This document shows positions 44,739-54,004 of a stretch of 64,000 bases of DNA, piece after piece. The notes under the pieces are model-generated. The model worked only from the letters and a program-made list of their open reading frames with translations. It did no database searches and was not told the DNA's origin. The stretch is from Streptomyces ortus (GTDB lineage Bacteria > Actinomycetota > Actinomycetes > Streptomycetales > Streptomycetaceae): positions 8,524,118 to 8,588,117 of the forward strand of contig NZ_JAIFZO010000002.1 in the NCBI RefSeq assembly GCF_026341275.1. Direction: 5' to 3'. A program made the position numbers and the translations under genes. Every line of letters begins with the position of its first letter. Within the stretch, counting starts at the first letter, position 1.

Positions 44739-44759
44739 CACATGCCGTAGCGGCATGTG
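44739..44759 (+). terminator. Stem-loop terminator after katG
   Basis: Perfect 9-bp arms CACATGCCG and CGGCATGTG around a 3-base TAG loop, 18 bases after the katG stop; no T run. Confidence 0.65.
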
Positions 44760-44799
44760 GTGGGGGCGGGGCATCCCAGCACGAACGGTTCCGTCTGCG

Positions 44800-45047
44800 A
44801 TGTACCCCTCCCTCGCGCCTCCCCGGCAGGTCAAGATGGGTGATGCCGCCGCGTTCGCCGGGATCGCCCCACGCGCCATCCGCCACTACCACCAGATCGG
44901 TCTGCTGCCGGAACCCGGGCACGGTGGGGACGGTCGCCGCATGCCGCGGCGACGCCCGCTTCACCGAGCTGCTTCTCGGCCTCACGGAACGCTCGACTGC
45001 AGCGCCGCGCCCTCGCCCGTCCACCACCGAACCGCCGTCACGGTAAG
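44800..45047 (+). pseudogene. Truncated MerR family regulator
   Basis: From ATG 44800 the frame gives a MerR-type helix-turn-helix (KMGDAAAFAGIAPRAIRHYHQIGLLPEPGHGGDGRR), after which it shifts. A short continuation (RGDARFTELLLGLTER) is readable in a neighbouring frame, and the effector half is missing. It is probably a dead regulator fragment. Confidence 0.6.
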
Positions 45048-45092
45048 GGCACTTCCGACCTCCTGGCGCCGGCGGTCGCTACGATCTGCGGC

Positions 45093-45863
45093 GTGTGCGC
45101 AAACATTGTGGTTGCCGAAGACGACGCGAAGCAGGCCGAACTGGTGCGCCGTTACCTGGAGCACGAGGGTCACGCCGTCACGGTCGTCGAGGACGGCCGG
45201 ACGGCTCTCGAGACGGTCCGGCACCAGGAACCCGACCTGGTCGTCCTCGACGTGATGATGCCCGGGGCCGACGGTCTCGACGTCGTACGGATCCTGCGCG
45301 CCGAACGCCGGGAGGTGCTGGTGCTGATGCTGACGGCCCGCAGCACCGAGGACGATCTGCTGCTCGGCCTCGACCTCGGTGCCGACGACTACATGACCAA
45401 GCCGTTCAGTCCGCGTGAACTCACCGCCCGGGTACGGACTTTGCTGCGCCGCAACCGGCGCGGCCCTGACCCGGCTCCGGCGACCGAACCACTCCCCGCT
45501 CCCGCCCCGGAGCCCGAAGCGGTGCCGGATGAAGGGGTGTTGACGGTCGGCGTGCTCAGGGTCGATCCCTTGCGGCACGAGGTGTCGGTCGCCGGGACGC
45601 CCGTCGAGTGCACGCCCGGAGAGTTCCGTCTTCTCGCGGCGATGGCGGCCGAGCCCGGCCGGGTCTTCACCAGGGCACGGCTTCTGGACGAGCTGCACGG
45701 CTTCGACAAGTACATCAGCGGCCGGACCGTCGACGTGCACGTCATGAACCTGCGCAAGAAGATCGAGCGCGCCCCACGACGGCCGGCCCGCCTCATCACT
45801 GTCTTCGGCGTCGGCTACAAACTCACGGACCCCGCGAAGAACGTGCGCCATGCGTCGTCCTGA
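45093..45863 (+). CDS. Two-component response regulator, OmpR/PhoB type
   Basis: A 256-residue regulator. The receiver domain (about 1-122) has EDD near residue 9, phosphoacceptor Asp53 in VVLDVMMPG, the switch Thr in MLTARS and Lys in MTKPFSPREL. A Pro/Glu-rich linker (about 128-150) leads to a winged-helix trans_reg_C domain (FRLLAAMAAEPGRVFTRARLLDEL...VDVHVMNLRKKIE...VFGVGYKL). GTG 45093 is the likely start, without a strong ribosome site. The sensor kinase gene overlaps its end by 14 bases, so they are a pair. The secreted protein and sortase downstream are likely targets. Confidence 0.95.
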   Translation: MCANIVVAEDDAKQAELVRRYLEHEGHAVTVVEDGRTALETVRHQEPDLVVLDVMMPGADGLDVVRILRAERREVLVLMLTARSTEDDLLLGLDLGADDYMTKPFSPRELTARVRTLLRRNRRGPDPAPATEPLPAPAPEPEAVPDEGVLTVGVLRVDPLRHEVSVAGTPVECTPGEFRLLAAMAAEPGRVFTRARLLDELHGFDKYISGRTVDVHVMNLRKKIERAPRRPARLITVFGVGYKLTDPAKNVRHASS

Positions 45864-47925
45864 CAGGGGAGGAGCGGCAGGGGCCGCCCGGCTGCCGCTG
45901 CGCAAGAGCCTGGCGGGGCGGCTGTTGACCGTGTCGGCGCTGGTGGCCTCGTGCTCGGTCGCCGCGACCGCCTGGCTGGCCGTGCAGACGACCTCCGTCG
46001 CGATCCGCCAGGAGCAGGGGCAGAACCTCAAGTCCGACGCGAAGATCTACAACACCCTCCTCGGCTACGCGGCCACCCATCCCGACTGGGACGGCGCCGA
46101 CACCACCGTGCGAGGTCTGGCCCTGGAGTCCGGGCGCCGGATCGTGCTCACCACACCGGGCCGACGCCCGTTCGTGGACTCGTCCGACTCGCCCTCAGCG
46201 GGCGGCGGTTCGTCCGACGATCTGCTCGCTCAGCAGGCCTCGGCGGTCGTGGATCCGCGTTCCGTCGATACCGTGCTGGTGCCCGACGCGGCCAAGGCCG
46301 GCGGCGACCGCGTCGATCCACGGGCCGTGGGGCCCTTCCGGCTGCCCGCGAAGGAACACGACGCACTACGGAAGGCCGCCGCCGGGAGGGTGGAGTGCCT
46401 CAGCCGGATGGGTATCGCCGCCGACGTCGTCGAGAGTCCGGGCGGACGGCCCCGCGTTCAGTACGTGAGCGACGAGACCGACGAGGGGACCGACAGCGTC
46501 ACCGACCGTGACATGGAGGCGAAGTGCTTTGCGTCCTACCCGGTCGGTCCCACCGCGACCGAGCGGAAGGCCCTGAGCGCCCTCAACCAACTGGCTGACG
46601 CCTGTCTGAAACGACAGGGTCGCGCCGCCGTGAAACTGAACCTGGACCTGTCCTGGGACCGGAGTTACCCATACGGGCGGGACGACGCGGTCTCCGGCGC
46701 CGAGGACGGCCTCAGCGAACGGGAGGCGAAGGCCCTGGCCGCCAAGAAGGCGCAGGACGCCGCGACGGCCGAACGCAAAGCGGCTTCCGGCGGCGCACTC
46801 GACTACGCCCCCGCCGAGATCCGCGACAGCGCGTACGACCGGGCCGTGGGCAACTGTGTCGAAAGCGCCCGCCGGGAACAGCTCACGGGCTATGTCGCCG
46901 AGCCCGCACTCCTGTTCATCGGCGGCCCCGGTGCCGCCGGTGTGCCTGGCCTCGACCTCTCCCGCGCCAACACCGCACGCATCGCCGGTGTCACCGCTCT
47001 GGTCCTCGCCCTCACCGTCGGCGCCTCGGTGCTCGCCGGAGCCAGGCTCGTACGCCCGTTGCACGCGCTCACCGGCGCCGCCCAGCGCATGCGGAAGGGC
47101 CTGGACGCGACGCCGGTGCCCGTGCCCGTCGTCTCCGACAACGAGATCGGACGGCTGACGGCGGCCTTCAACGACATGGCCGCGCACCGGGCCCGCCTGG
47201 AGGAGCAGCGCAAGGTGATGGTCAGCGATGTCGCCCATGAGCTGCGAACGCCGCTGAGTAACATCCGGGGCTGGCTGGAGGCGGCCCACGACGGACTGGC
47301 CGTGCCGGACCCCGCGTTCGTCTCCTCGCTCCTGGAGGAGGCGGTGCAGCTCCAGCACCTCATCAACGACCTCCAGGACCTGGGCGCGGCCGAGGCGGGC
47401 GCCCTGCGGCTGCACCGCAAGCCGGTACGGATCGACGAGCTGCTCGGCCAGGTCGCCGCCGCGCACCAGGGGTTGGCCGAGACGGCGGGCGTCACCCTCA
47501 CGGTCCTGACACCCCCGCCGGGCACCCCTCACCCACCGCTCCTCGACGCCGACCCCGTACGGCTGCGGCAGACCGTCAGCAACCTGCTCTCCAACGCGGT
47601 GCGCCACACCCCGGCCGGAGGCACGGTGACCCTGCGCCGGTACGTCACCGACCCGGGGGACGAGTTCGTCGTGGAGGTGTCCGACACCGGCAGTGGCATT
47701 CCCGCGGCCGACCTCCCGTACGTGTTCGACCGCTTCTGGCGGGCGGAGAAGTCCCGCAATCGCAGCACCGGCGGCAGCGGCCTCGGTCTGGCGATCGTCC
47801 TCAAGCTCGCCGAGGCCCACGGCGGCACCGTGGACGTGGCGAGCACGGAGGGGGAGGGGGCCACCTTCACCCTGCGGCTGCCGACAGCCGAGTCACGGAA
47901 GCCGGAGGGCCCAGGTCGACCCTGA
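45850..47925 (+). CDS. Sensor histidine kinase
   Basis: A 691-residue membrane kinase starting at ATG 45850, overlapping the response regulator. There is a transmembrane helix at about residues 22-46, a large extracellular sensor region (about 47-370) with charged stretches and several cysteines (VECLSRM, EAKCFAS, ADACLKR, VGNCVES), a second helix at about 374-398, HAMP, HisKA with phosphoacceptor His463 in VSDVAHELRTPLSN, and an ATPase domain with NLLSNAVRHTP, DTGSGIP and GGSGLGLAIV. All catalytic boxes are intact. The big Cys-containing sensor suggests detection of an external envelope or redox signal; the ligand is unknown. Confidence 0.95.
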   Translation: MRRPDRGGAAGAARLPLRKSLAGRLLTVSALVASCSVAATAWLAVQTTSVAIRQEQGQNLKSDAKIYNTLLGYAATHPDWDGADTTVRGLALESGRRIVLTTPGRRPFVDSSDSPSAGGGSSDDLLAQQASAVVDPRSVDTVLVPDAAKAGGDRVDPRAVGPFRLPAKEHDALRKAAAGRVECLSRMGIAADVVESPGGRPRVQYVSDETDEGTDSVTDRDMEAKCFASYPVGPTATERKALSALNQLADACLKRQGRAAVKLNLDLSWDRSYPYGRDDAVSGAEDGLSEREAKALAAKKAQDAATAERKAASGGALDYAPAEIRDSAYDRAVGNCVESARREQLTGYVAEPALLFIGGPGAAGVPGLDLSRANTARIAGVTALVLALTVGASVLAGARLVRPLHALTGAAQRMRKGLDATPVPVPVVSDNEIGRLTAAFNDMAAHRARLEEQRKVMVSDVAHELRTPLSNIRGWLEAAHDGLAVPDPAFVSSLLEEAVQLQHLINDLQDLGAAEAGALRLHRKPVRIDELLGQVAAAHQGLAETAGVTLTVLTPPPGTPHPPLLDADPVRLRQTVSNLLSNAVRHTPAGGTVTLRRYVTDPGDEFVVEVSDTGSGIPAADLPYVFDRFWRAEKSRNRSTGGSGLGLAIVLKLAEAHGGTVDVASTEGEGATFTLRLPTAESRKPEGPGRP

Positions 47926-48048
47926 TGGGATGACGACAGCGCTCTGACAGTTTCCTCACAAGTGGCCTGCAGGGTGAAGCCATGCCCGGAACCTGGTGCG
48001 GATCGGCAACCAGGAACGACCAAGCCGGGCTGGAATTGGAGCTCTCAC

Positions 48049-48441
48049 ATGTCCCGCCGTCTTACTCTGCGCCCGCTGCGTATCGCTGTCCTGACCGGCG
48101 TCGCGGCCGGCGCGCTGCTCGTCCCGGCCACCGCGGCCTTCGCCACCGATCCGACTCCGACGCCGGGTGCGACCGACGCCACCCCGTCCGACAAGGAGGC
48201 CCTGGCGAAGAAGAAGGCCGAGGACGCCAGGACGCTCAAGGAGGCCGAGGCCCGGAAGGCCGCCGAAGCCCGGAAGGCCGGAGGGAAGGACTACCCGCGT
48301 GGCGGTGTCGCCGCGGGCGAGGCCCCCGCCCAGGACGACAACACCGGCACGCTCATCGGTTCGGCCACCGGCGCGCTGCTGCTCGCGGGCGCAGGCACCT
48401 ACGTACTGCGCCGCCGCACCACCGCCCGCCGCGAAGGCTGA
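48049..48441 (+). CDS. Small secreted membrane-anchored protein, possible sortase substrate
   Basis: A 130-residue protein from ATG 48049 (GGAG 7 bases upstream). It has a signal peptide ending near ATAAFA, a highly charged Lys/Ala/Glu-rich middle likely to be helical (DKEALAKKKAEDARTLKEAE), a short flexible part and a C-terminal hydrophobic helix (LIGSATGALLLAGAGTYVL) followed by RRRTTARREG. This is the layout of a cell-wall sorting signal, but no LPxTG or LAxTG motif is visible before the helix (only NTGTLIG). It lies between the two-component system and a sortase gene. Function unknown. Confidence 0.8.
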   Translation: MSRRLTLRPLRIAVLTGVAAGALLVPATAAFATDPTPTPGATDATPSDKEALAKKKAEDARTLKEAEARKAAEARKAGGKDYPRGGVAAGEAPAQDDNTGTLIGSATGALLLAGAGTYVLRRRTTARREG

Positions 48442-48542
48442 CCCGGCAGCACAACCTCTCGTACGAAACGGTGGCGCCGCCCTTCACCAGGCGGCGCCCT
48501 GTGCGTTCCGGCGAACCCTCGCACCCTGTTCTGGAGCCCGAG

Positions 48543-49166
48543 TTGCCCCCTGCACACCGTCCGGTCCTGTCCCGGGCCCGCCTCGCGACCCTCACCCTGT
48601 TGACCCTCGTCACCCTGCTCACCGGCTGTTCGTCCGGCCCCGACCCGAGGGGCCGGGTCGCCCCGACCGCCCCCGCCGCCGCGTCGGGCGCTCCGAAGTC
48701 CGAGCGGCCTGCGGCCGACGCTCCGGCGGCCCCTGCCGAGGTGGCCGTTCCCTCCGTGGGGATCACCAGTTCGCTGATGGAGCTGGGCCTCAACACGGAC
48801 CGGACGGTCCAGGTCCCGCCGGCCGAGAAGGGGATGACCGCAGGCTGGTACACGGGCGGTGCGGTGCCCGGTGAGATCGGCGCGGCCGTCATCATCGGCC
48901 ACAACGACACCCGCTTCGGCGAGGCCGTCTTCCACGACCTGAAGAAGATCAAGAAGGGTGCGGACATCACCGTCACCGACAGGACGGGAAAAGCCCTCCA
49001 CTTCACCGTCACGGCCACGGAGAGTGTCGCCAAGAACGCCTTCCCGACGGAGAAGGTCTACGGGCCCACCCAGGAACGTGCTCTACGGCTCATCACGTGC
49101 GACGGCGACTTCGACGCGCAGGGGCATCCTGTCGACAACCTCATCGTGTACGCGACAGCGAGCTGA
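48543..49166 (+). CDS. Class F-like sortase lipoprotein
   Basis: A sortase-fold transpeptidase of about 207 residues. TTG 48543 is preferred because GGAG lies 6 bases upstream; GTG 48501 would add 14 residues. The N terminus has a hydrophobic helix ending in LLTGC, a possible lipobox, which is unusual since sortases normally use a plain membrane helix. The catalytic domain has the His in VIIGHNDTR, Cys in RLITCDGDFD and the Arg expected in the ALRLITC segment. This short type without extra domains matches class F sortases of actinobacteria, whose natural substrates are mostly unknown. The small membrane-anchored protein just upstream is a natural candidate partner. Confidence 0.88.
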   Translation: MPPAHRPVLSRARLATLTLLTLVTLLTGCSSGPDPRGRVAPTAPAAASGAPKSERPAADAPAAPAEVAVPSVGITSSLMELGLNTDRTVQVPPAEKGMTAGWYTGGAVPGEIGAAVIIGHNDTRFGEAVFHDLKKIKKGADITVTDRTGKALHFTVTATESVAKNAFPTEKVYGPTQERALRLITCDGDFDAQGHPVDNLIVYATAS

Positions 49167-49452
49167 TGGCTGTTGACGCGTCCGTCTCGCCCTGCCGTCA
49201 CGACCACCGTCGGGGCGATGTGGATGCGTGGCGACGCCGTCCTTACGACCTCAACCCGCAGACCCGTAACGCAACGGTATTGCGGCTAGTCCTGGTGCGC
49301 GTGCACCAGGGGACGTGAGCGGCTGGTCCGGGTGCACCAGGGGAAGACGGCGGCGTCGGACGATGCCCGGCGCGCAGCCGGAGGGAAGGGTGGGAGGCGC
49401 GTGGAAGCCACGCATTTCCCCCGCCCCGCATGTCTGGAGTGGTCGACAGGTG

Positions 49453-50865
49453 ATGAACGCGACGTGCATGTCCGAAGCCGTGGTTCCCCCGGTTCGCATG
49501 TGCAGACCGTCGATCGGTGCCCTCGGCATCCTGGCACTCGCCCTGGGCGCCCTGCAGTCCGTCGTGGAGCCTGCACTGCCCTTACTGCAAAGGGAGTTGG
49601 AGGTCAGTCCTGGCGAAGGCGCGCTGATCGGCAACACCTTGCTCGTCACCGGCGCGGTCGTCACACCCGTCGCAGGCAAACTCGGCGACCGTTACGGCGG
49701 AAAGCGGGTTCTGGTGTGGCTGATGAGCATGGTCTCGGCCGGCGGCCTGCTGGCCGCCCTGGCGCCGAACCTACCGGTACTGCTGCTCGGTCAGGTGTTG
49801 CAGGGCGCCATGGTCGGTGCACTGCCCCTCTCCTTCATCCTGGTGCGCAAGCACCTTTCGGCGGGTGAGTCCCAGGTGGCGATCGGGCTGGTCGTCGCGC
49901 TGTTCACGGGCGGCGGCATGGTGGGCATGCTGTTCGCCGGGCCGATCGCCGAAGGACTGTCCTGGCACTGGATGTTCGCGCTGCCCACGGCCGTGATCAT
50001 CGCGACGACGCTGGTCGTGACATGGCTGATGCCGCCTGATCCGCCGATCCCCTCGGACAGCGGGATCGACTGGCCCGGCGCGGTTCTGCTGAGCGGTACG
50101 TTGCTCGCGTTCATGCTCGGCCTCGTCACGGTGACGCGGGACGGTGGCCCGCCGCCCTTCGCGGTCGGTGCCATCGCGGTGGCCGTGGTCGCCCTCGCCA
50201 CCGGATGGGTCGCCGTTGAGCGCCGGGCGGCCTCGCCGATGGTCGATCTGCGCATGCTGACAAGGCCTGCCATGAGGCATGCGTTCGTGTTCACGTTCCT
50301 CATCACCATCAGTTCGGGGATGGTGCTCCTGCTGCTTCCGCAACTGTTCGCGGTACCGGCCGACGAGTACGGCTTCGGGGCGGGCGCCACCGACATCGGC
50401 CTGTTCCTGCTACCCGGTGCCATCGCCGGGGCGGCGAGCGATTCGGTCGGCGGGATCGCGGCGCGGCGCTTCGGTCCGCGTGCCGTCGTCGTCGTGGGCG
50501 CCGTCGTCATGGCGGCCACGATGCTCACCCTGGCGTCACTGCACACCGCGCCATGGCACCTCGTCCTCGCGAAGGTGCTGACCGCGTTCGCAGCGGGTGT
50601 CGCCACCACGGCGCTGCTCGCCCGCACCGCCACCGCCGTCGGGGCCGAGGACACCGGCATCGCCACCGGCCTGCTCGTGGTGACGCGCGTGATCGGCGTC
50701 GCCCTGGGTGCCCAGGCCGGCGGCGCGATCCTCGACGCCGGAGCCGACCCGACGACCGGGGGAGCGACCGAATCGGCGTTCGTCACGGGATTCGTCGTCG
50801 CCGGCCTCGTCGCCATGTTGCCGCTGCTCGTCGTCCGCGTCACGAAGAAGGAGGCCCGAGCATGA
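49453..50865 (+). CDS. MFS drug transporter (14-helix, DHA2-like)
   Basis: A 470-residue hydrophobic permease. ATG 49453 is preceded only by a weak ribosome site. The motif A equivalent lies in GKLGDRYGGKRVLVWL, and about 14 hydrophobic helices can be counted, as in DHA2/QacA-type drug:H+ antiporters. A TTA codon occurs at 49582-49584. Its stop overlaps the start of a FAD monooxygenase (ATGA), a common pairing in antibiotic resistance, where the monooxygenase inactivates and the pump expels a drug. The 286-bp gap upstream (49167-49452) contains a short direct repeat GTGCACCAGGGGA (49301 and 49331 areas) and no gene. Confidence 0.92.
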   Translation: MNATCMSEAVVPPVRMCRPSIGALGILALALGALQSVVEPALPLLQRELEVSPGEGALIGNTLLVTGAVVTPVAGKLGDRYGGKRVLVWLMSMVSAGGLLAALAPNLPVLLLGQVLQGAMVGALPLSFILVRKHLSAGESQVAIGLVVALFTGGGMVGMLFAGPIAEGLSWHWMFALPTAVIIATTLVVTWLMPPDPPIPSDSGIDWPGAVLLSGTLLAFMLGLVTVTRDGGPPPFAVGAIAVAVVALATGWVAVERRAASPMVDLRMLTRPAMRHAFVFTFLITISSGMVLLLLPQLFAVPADEYGFGAGATDIGLFLLPGAIAGAASDSVGGIAARRFGPRAVVVVGAVVMAATMLTLASLHTAPWHLVLAKVLTAFAAGVATTALLARTATAVGAEDTGIATGLLVVTRVIGVALGAQAGGAILDAGADPTTGGATESAFVTGFVVAGLVAMLPLLVVRVTKKEARA

Positions 50866-52100
50866 CACCCACCGGTCTGCCGGCGAACGTGAGCGCCACC
50901 GCGAAGCGCAGCGTGCTGATCTCCGGGGCCAGTATCTCCGGACCCGCGCTGGCGTACTGGCTGGCCCGGTCCGGATACGAGGTCACCGTGGTGGAGAAGG
51001 CGCACGCGCTGCGGGGCGGGGGCTACCCGATCGACATCCGCGGTACCGCGACAGAGGTGGTCCGGCGGATGGGCATACTGCCGCGGCTGCGGGACGCGCA
51101 CATCGACTCGCGCCGCGGCACCTTCCTCGACGCCGACGGCAGCGAGGTGGCCTCGCTCGACCTGCGCGCCGTAACCGGCAGCGCCGGGGGACAGGATCCA
51201 ACCGGACAGGATCTAGAGGTGCGTCGCGGGGACCTGGCCGAGGCCCTCCACGCAGTGGTGCAGGACGACGTGGAGTTCCTGTTCGGCGACTCCATCGACA
51301 CCCTCGACCAGTCCGGCCGAGGGGTCGACGTCGCCTTCCGGGGTGGACGACGGCGCACGTACGACCTGATGATCGGGGCCGACGGAATGCACTCGCACAC
51401 CCGGAAGATTCTGTTCGGCCCCGAAGCACGGTTCCACCGTCCCCTCGGCTACTGTTTCGCCGTCTTCACCATGCCCAACACCTTCGGGCTCTCCCGTGAA
51501 CTCGTGATGTGGAACGTCCCGGGGAAAGCCGCGGCCCTCTACGCCGTCGGGAACAACGACGAACTGCACACCTTCCTGACCTTCCACCAACCGGAACCGC
51601 TGCTCGAAGCCCTCCGGGACCCCGATGCCCGACGCGACCTGGTCGCCACGGCCTTCGCGGACGCGGGTTGGGAGATCCCCGCCTTGGTCGAGGCCATGCG
51701 CCACGCGGAGGACCTGTTCATCGACACCGCCGCTCAGATCCGCATGCCCCACTGGTCCAGCGACCGCGTCGCGCTCGTCGGCGACGCCGCGTACGCCCCC
51801 TCGTTCCTCACCGGACAAGGTTCCAGCCTCGCGCTGGCCGGCGCTTACATGCTCGCTCACTCCCTGGCCACGAACCGGGACCACACGGCCGCCTTCACCG
51901 CCTACGAACGAGACGTCCGCGCCTACGTGGCCATGAACCAGGCACTCGTCGACAACGGGGCGGCCACACTCTTTCCCACCACGGCGCGGGCGCTGGAGCA
52001 GCGCAACACCATGCTGCGCGATCTCGTCACCATGCCCTCCGCACCGGCGAGACCGGCCTACTCGGCCCTCACACTGCCCGAATACGCGGGGAGCCGGTAG
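50862..52100 (+). CDS. FAD-dependent aromatic monooxygenase, TetX/PHBH-like
   Basis: A 412-residue class A flavoprotein monooxygenase starting at ATG 50862, overlapping the MFS gene and following AAGGAGG. The Rossmann motif GASISGPALAYWLARSGYEVTVVEKA lies at the N terminus, the DG motif in LMIGADGMHSHTRK and the GD motif in RVALVGDAAYAPSFLTGQGSSLALAGAYML. These mark NADPH-dependent hydroxylases acting on phenols, tetracyclines or rifamycins. The second glycine of GxGxxG is Ser (GASISG), as in several resistance-type relatives. Substrate unknown; with the pump it may form a resistance or catabolic pair. Confidence 0.92.
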   Translation: MTPTGLPANVSATAKRSVLISGASISGPALAYWLARSGYEVTVVEKAHALRGGGYPIDIRGTATEVVRRMGILPRLRDAHIDSRRGTFLDADGSEVASLDLRAVTGSAGGQDPTGQDLEVRRGDLAEALHAVVQDDVEFLFGDSIDTLDQSGRGVDVAFRGGRRRTYDLMIGADGMHSHTRKILFGPEARFHRPLGYCFAVFTMPNTFGLSRELVMWNVPGKAAALYAVGNNDELHTFLTFHQPEPLLEALRDPDARRDLVATAFADAGWEIPALVEAMRHAEDLFIDTAAQIRMPHWSSDRVALVGDAAYAPSFLTGQGSSLALAGAYMLAHSLATNRDHTAAFTAYERDVRAYVAMNQALVDNGAATLFPTTARALEQRNTMLRDLVTMPSAPARPAYSALTLPEYAGSR

Positions 52101-52416
52101 AGCCGGTGGGCGCGGCGGGTCCTGCCGCCGACGGGACGGCAGGACCCAGCGGCGGGGCCCCACCTGGGGGATGTGGCGGGGCCCGGACGAACAGGGTGCA
52201 CCACAAACCGGCCATCGGGATAGATCCCGGCCGAAAAGAGTTGATCCGGTGGATCCCGGCGCCACGACCGCGGACGGACACGGGAGCGCCCGAGGCGGGT
52301 GACCTCCGGTTCATGTCCCGTTCACCGCACACGACCCTCAGCCGTTGCCGTATGTCTCACCGGCGAAGGTCACCCGCACGCGGACCCGATGCCGCGCGCT
52401 TCGGGTGGAAGGACTT

Positions 52417-52985
52417 GTGGGCATCCGTCGACTGGCCGTATCGACCGCGGTGGTCGCCGCTCTGATCGGCACCTTCGGTGTGCCGCTCGCGGCTGCCACC
52501 GCATCCGCCGCGGGTGGCGCCACCACCGTGCGCGAGGACTTCAACGGCGACGGCATCGAGGACCTCGCGACCTTCTTTGTCTACGAGAACCACGCCGAGG
52601 GCGGCAAACTGTGGCTCGGCACGAAGGACGGCCTGTCCACCGTTCCGCAACGACTGCCCTCAGCGTCCGCCACCGCCGTCGCCGACTTCGACCAGGACGG
52701 TTACGCCGACCTCGCCACGCGCGTCTTCCCTGGCGGCGACACCGAGATGGGGGACGACCCGGGGACCGTCAAGATCTACAACGCCTCGTCGGCCGGTCCC
52801 AGCCAGACCCGTAAGCGGACCATCGCTGCGACTGCTCGACGTGACGGGCGACGGGAAGGCGGACCTGATCGCGGGTGCGCCGGGCGAGAACCTCGGCACG
52901 ATCAGGAACGGCGGCGCGGTGTGGCTGCTGCGCGGCGCGACGGCCGGTCTGACGGCGTCGAAGTCGGCTGCGCACAACCTTGGGG
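52417..52985 (+). pseudogene. Secreted FG-GAP repeat protein, frameshifted and truncated
   Basis: GTG 52417 opens a signal peptide (RRLAVSTAVVAALIGTFGVPLAAATASAAGG) and FG-GAP/VCBS repeats with Ca-binding-like motifs (DFNGDGIEDLATF, DFDQDGYADLATR). Around 52820 the frame shifts: the next repeat (LLDVTGDGKADLIAGAPGEN) is readable one frame over and stops resembling the family at about 52985, where transposase-like sequence begins. Full-length relatives have about seven repeats, so most of the gene is gone. The 243 bases before it (52101-52343) show no gene. Confidence 0.75.
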
Positions 52986-53049
52986 GCGGATGCGCAGGCG
53001 GCGGAAGCCGTGCAGCCCGGCGACGGCGCGCTCGACGACGTACCGGAAA

Positions 53050-53233
53050 ATGCCCAGGCGGCACGAGGATCGAAGAATGTAAGCGTCACGTGGCCACGGA
53101 CACGCTCGGTCCGGTCCTGGCCGTCATCGTCACAGCAGCCTCGGTGCACGACTCCACCGGCGGGAAACGCCTGCTCGACGAACGCGCTGCCTCGCACGCC
53201 CCAGCGGCCAGCCAGAGGTGTTCCGGCTGGTGA
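53050..53233 (+). mobile_element. IS5-family transposase remnant
   Basis: The frame from about 53070 reads KRHVATDTLGPVLAVIVTAASVHDSTGGKRLLDE, the central DDE region of IS5-type transposases. No terminal repeats or other parts are present. It abuts the truncated FG-GAP gene and probably marks the event that broke it. Confidence 0.7.
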
Positions 53234-54004
53234 TCGTGACGGGGTCAGGCGGCGAGCGAGGTCCCCTCGCGTGCGCGGTCCTGCGACGGTGCCGGCTGCT
53301 GGGGTTCCTGGGGAGCGGAGGGTTCAGGTTCCTCGCTCTCCTGAGGGTGCCAGGGCAGCCACGTAAAAGGGTCATCGGTAGCGAGTGGTCCGGTCGCGTC
53401 GTGCTCGGATTTGACGCGGCGCGGCGGAGTGATTTCTTTTCGGGCCGCCGCTAAGGCGTCGGTCCTGGGTTTCCTGCGCGTTCTGTGTGGACGGTGCGAA
53501 TTTTGCGCAATTGGCAAGACGCTATCCATTTCTGGCTCCCGTCGAGTGCCCGAAGGAAAGGAAGTGTCGCGTAGTTCGATGGGTCGACATTTCGCCATCC
53601 CGCCGTGACGCTTTCGGCGTGAGGTTCACGTTGAAAGATTAATGAATAGGTTAAGACAGTCCCAAGGGCGAGGCAAGTAGTAGCTGCGGAGATACGTGAT
53701 TGACCAGAACCGGTCGAACTCCGGTGCCCGCACTCGGGCATCCTCGCGACCGTCGTCTGAGCGTGGAATCCGTGAAATCCGCAGGACATGACGTCTTTTC
53801 GTGGTGGCGCGTATTCGGGAGGATGCTCTCCTCGTGTTCCAGGGTGCCCGTAGGGGGCGGGTCGGCCGACCGGTTCATGCCCGTTTCGGTCTCTCGACGG
53901 GGTGCCGACAGTCATATCCACGCTGTACGGCGATGCGGGAGGGGCGGCGGACGGTGGCCGCGCGGGCGCATCCGCCACCTGCCGTCGGCGGGAGTCCACA
54001 AGCC
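53234..54004. other. 770-bp region without a recognisable gene
   Basis: A minus-strand frame at 53245-53598 (117 codons, Pro/Glu-rich C-terminal half with FTWLPWHPQESEEPEP) is the only sizeable candidate and has no ribosome site or recognised relative; it may be the tail of a lost gene. The segment 53600-53700 is AT-rich. Nothing else is seen before the P450 gene. Confidence 0.4.

Noticed and set aside
53245..53598. 117-codon minus-strand frame
   Set aside because: No ribosome site or recognised family, and composition is not convincing; kept only as a note in the gap entry.
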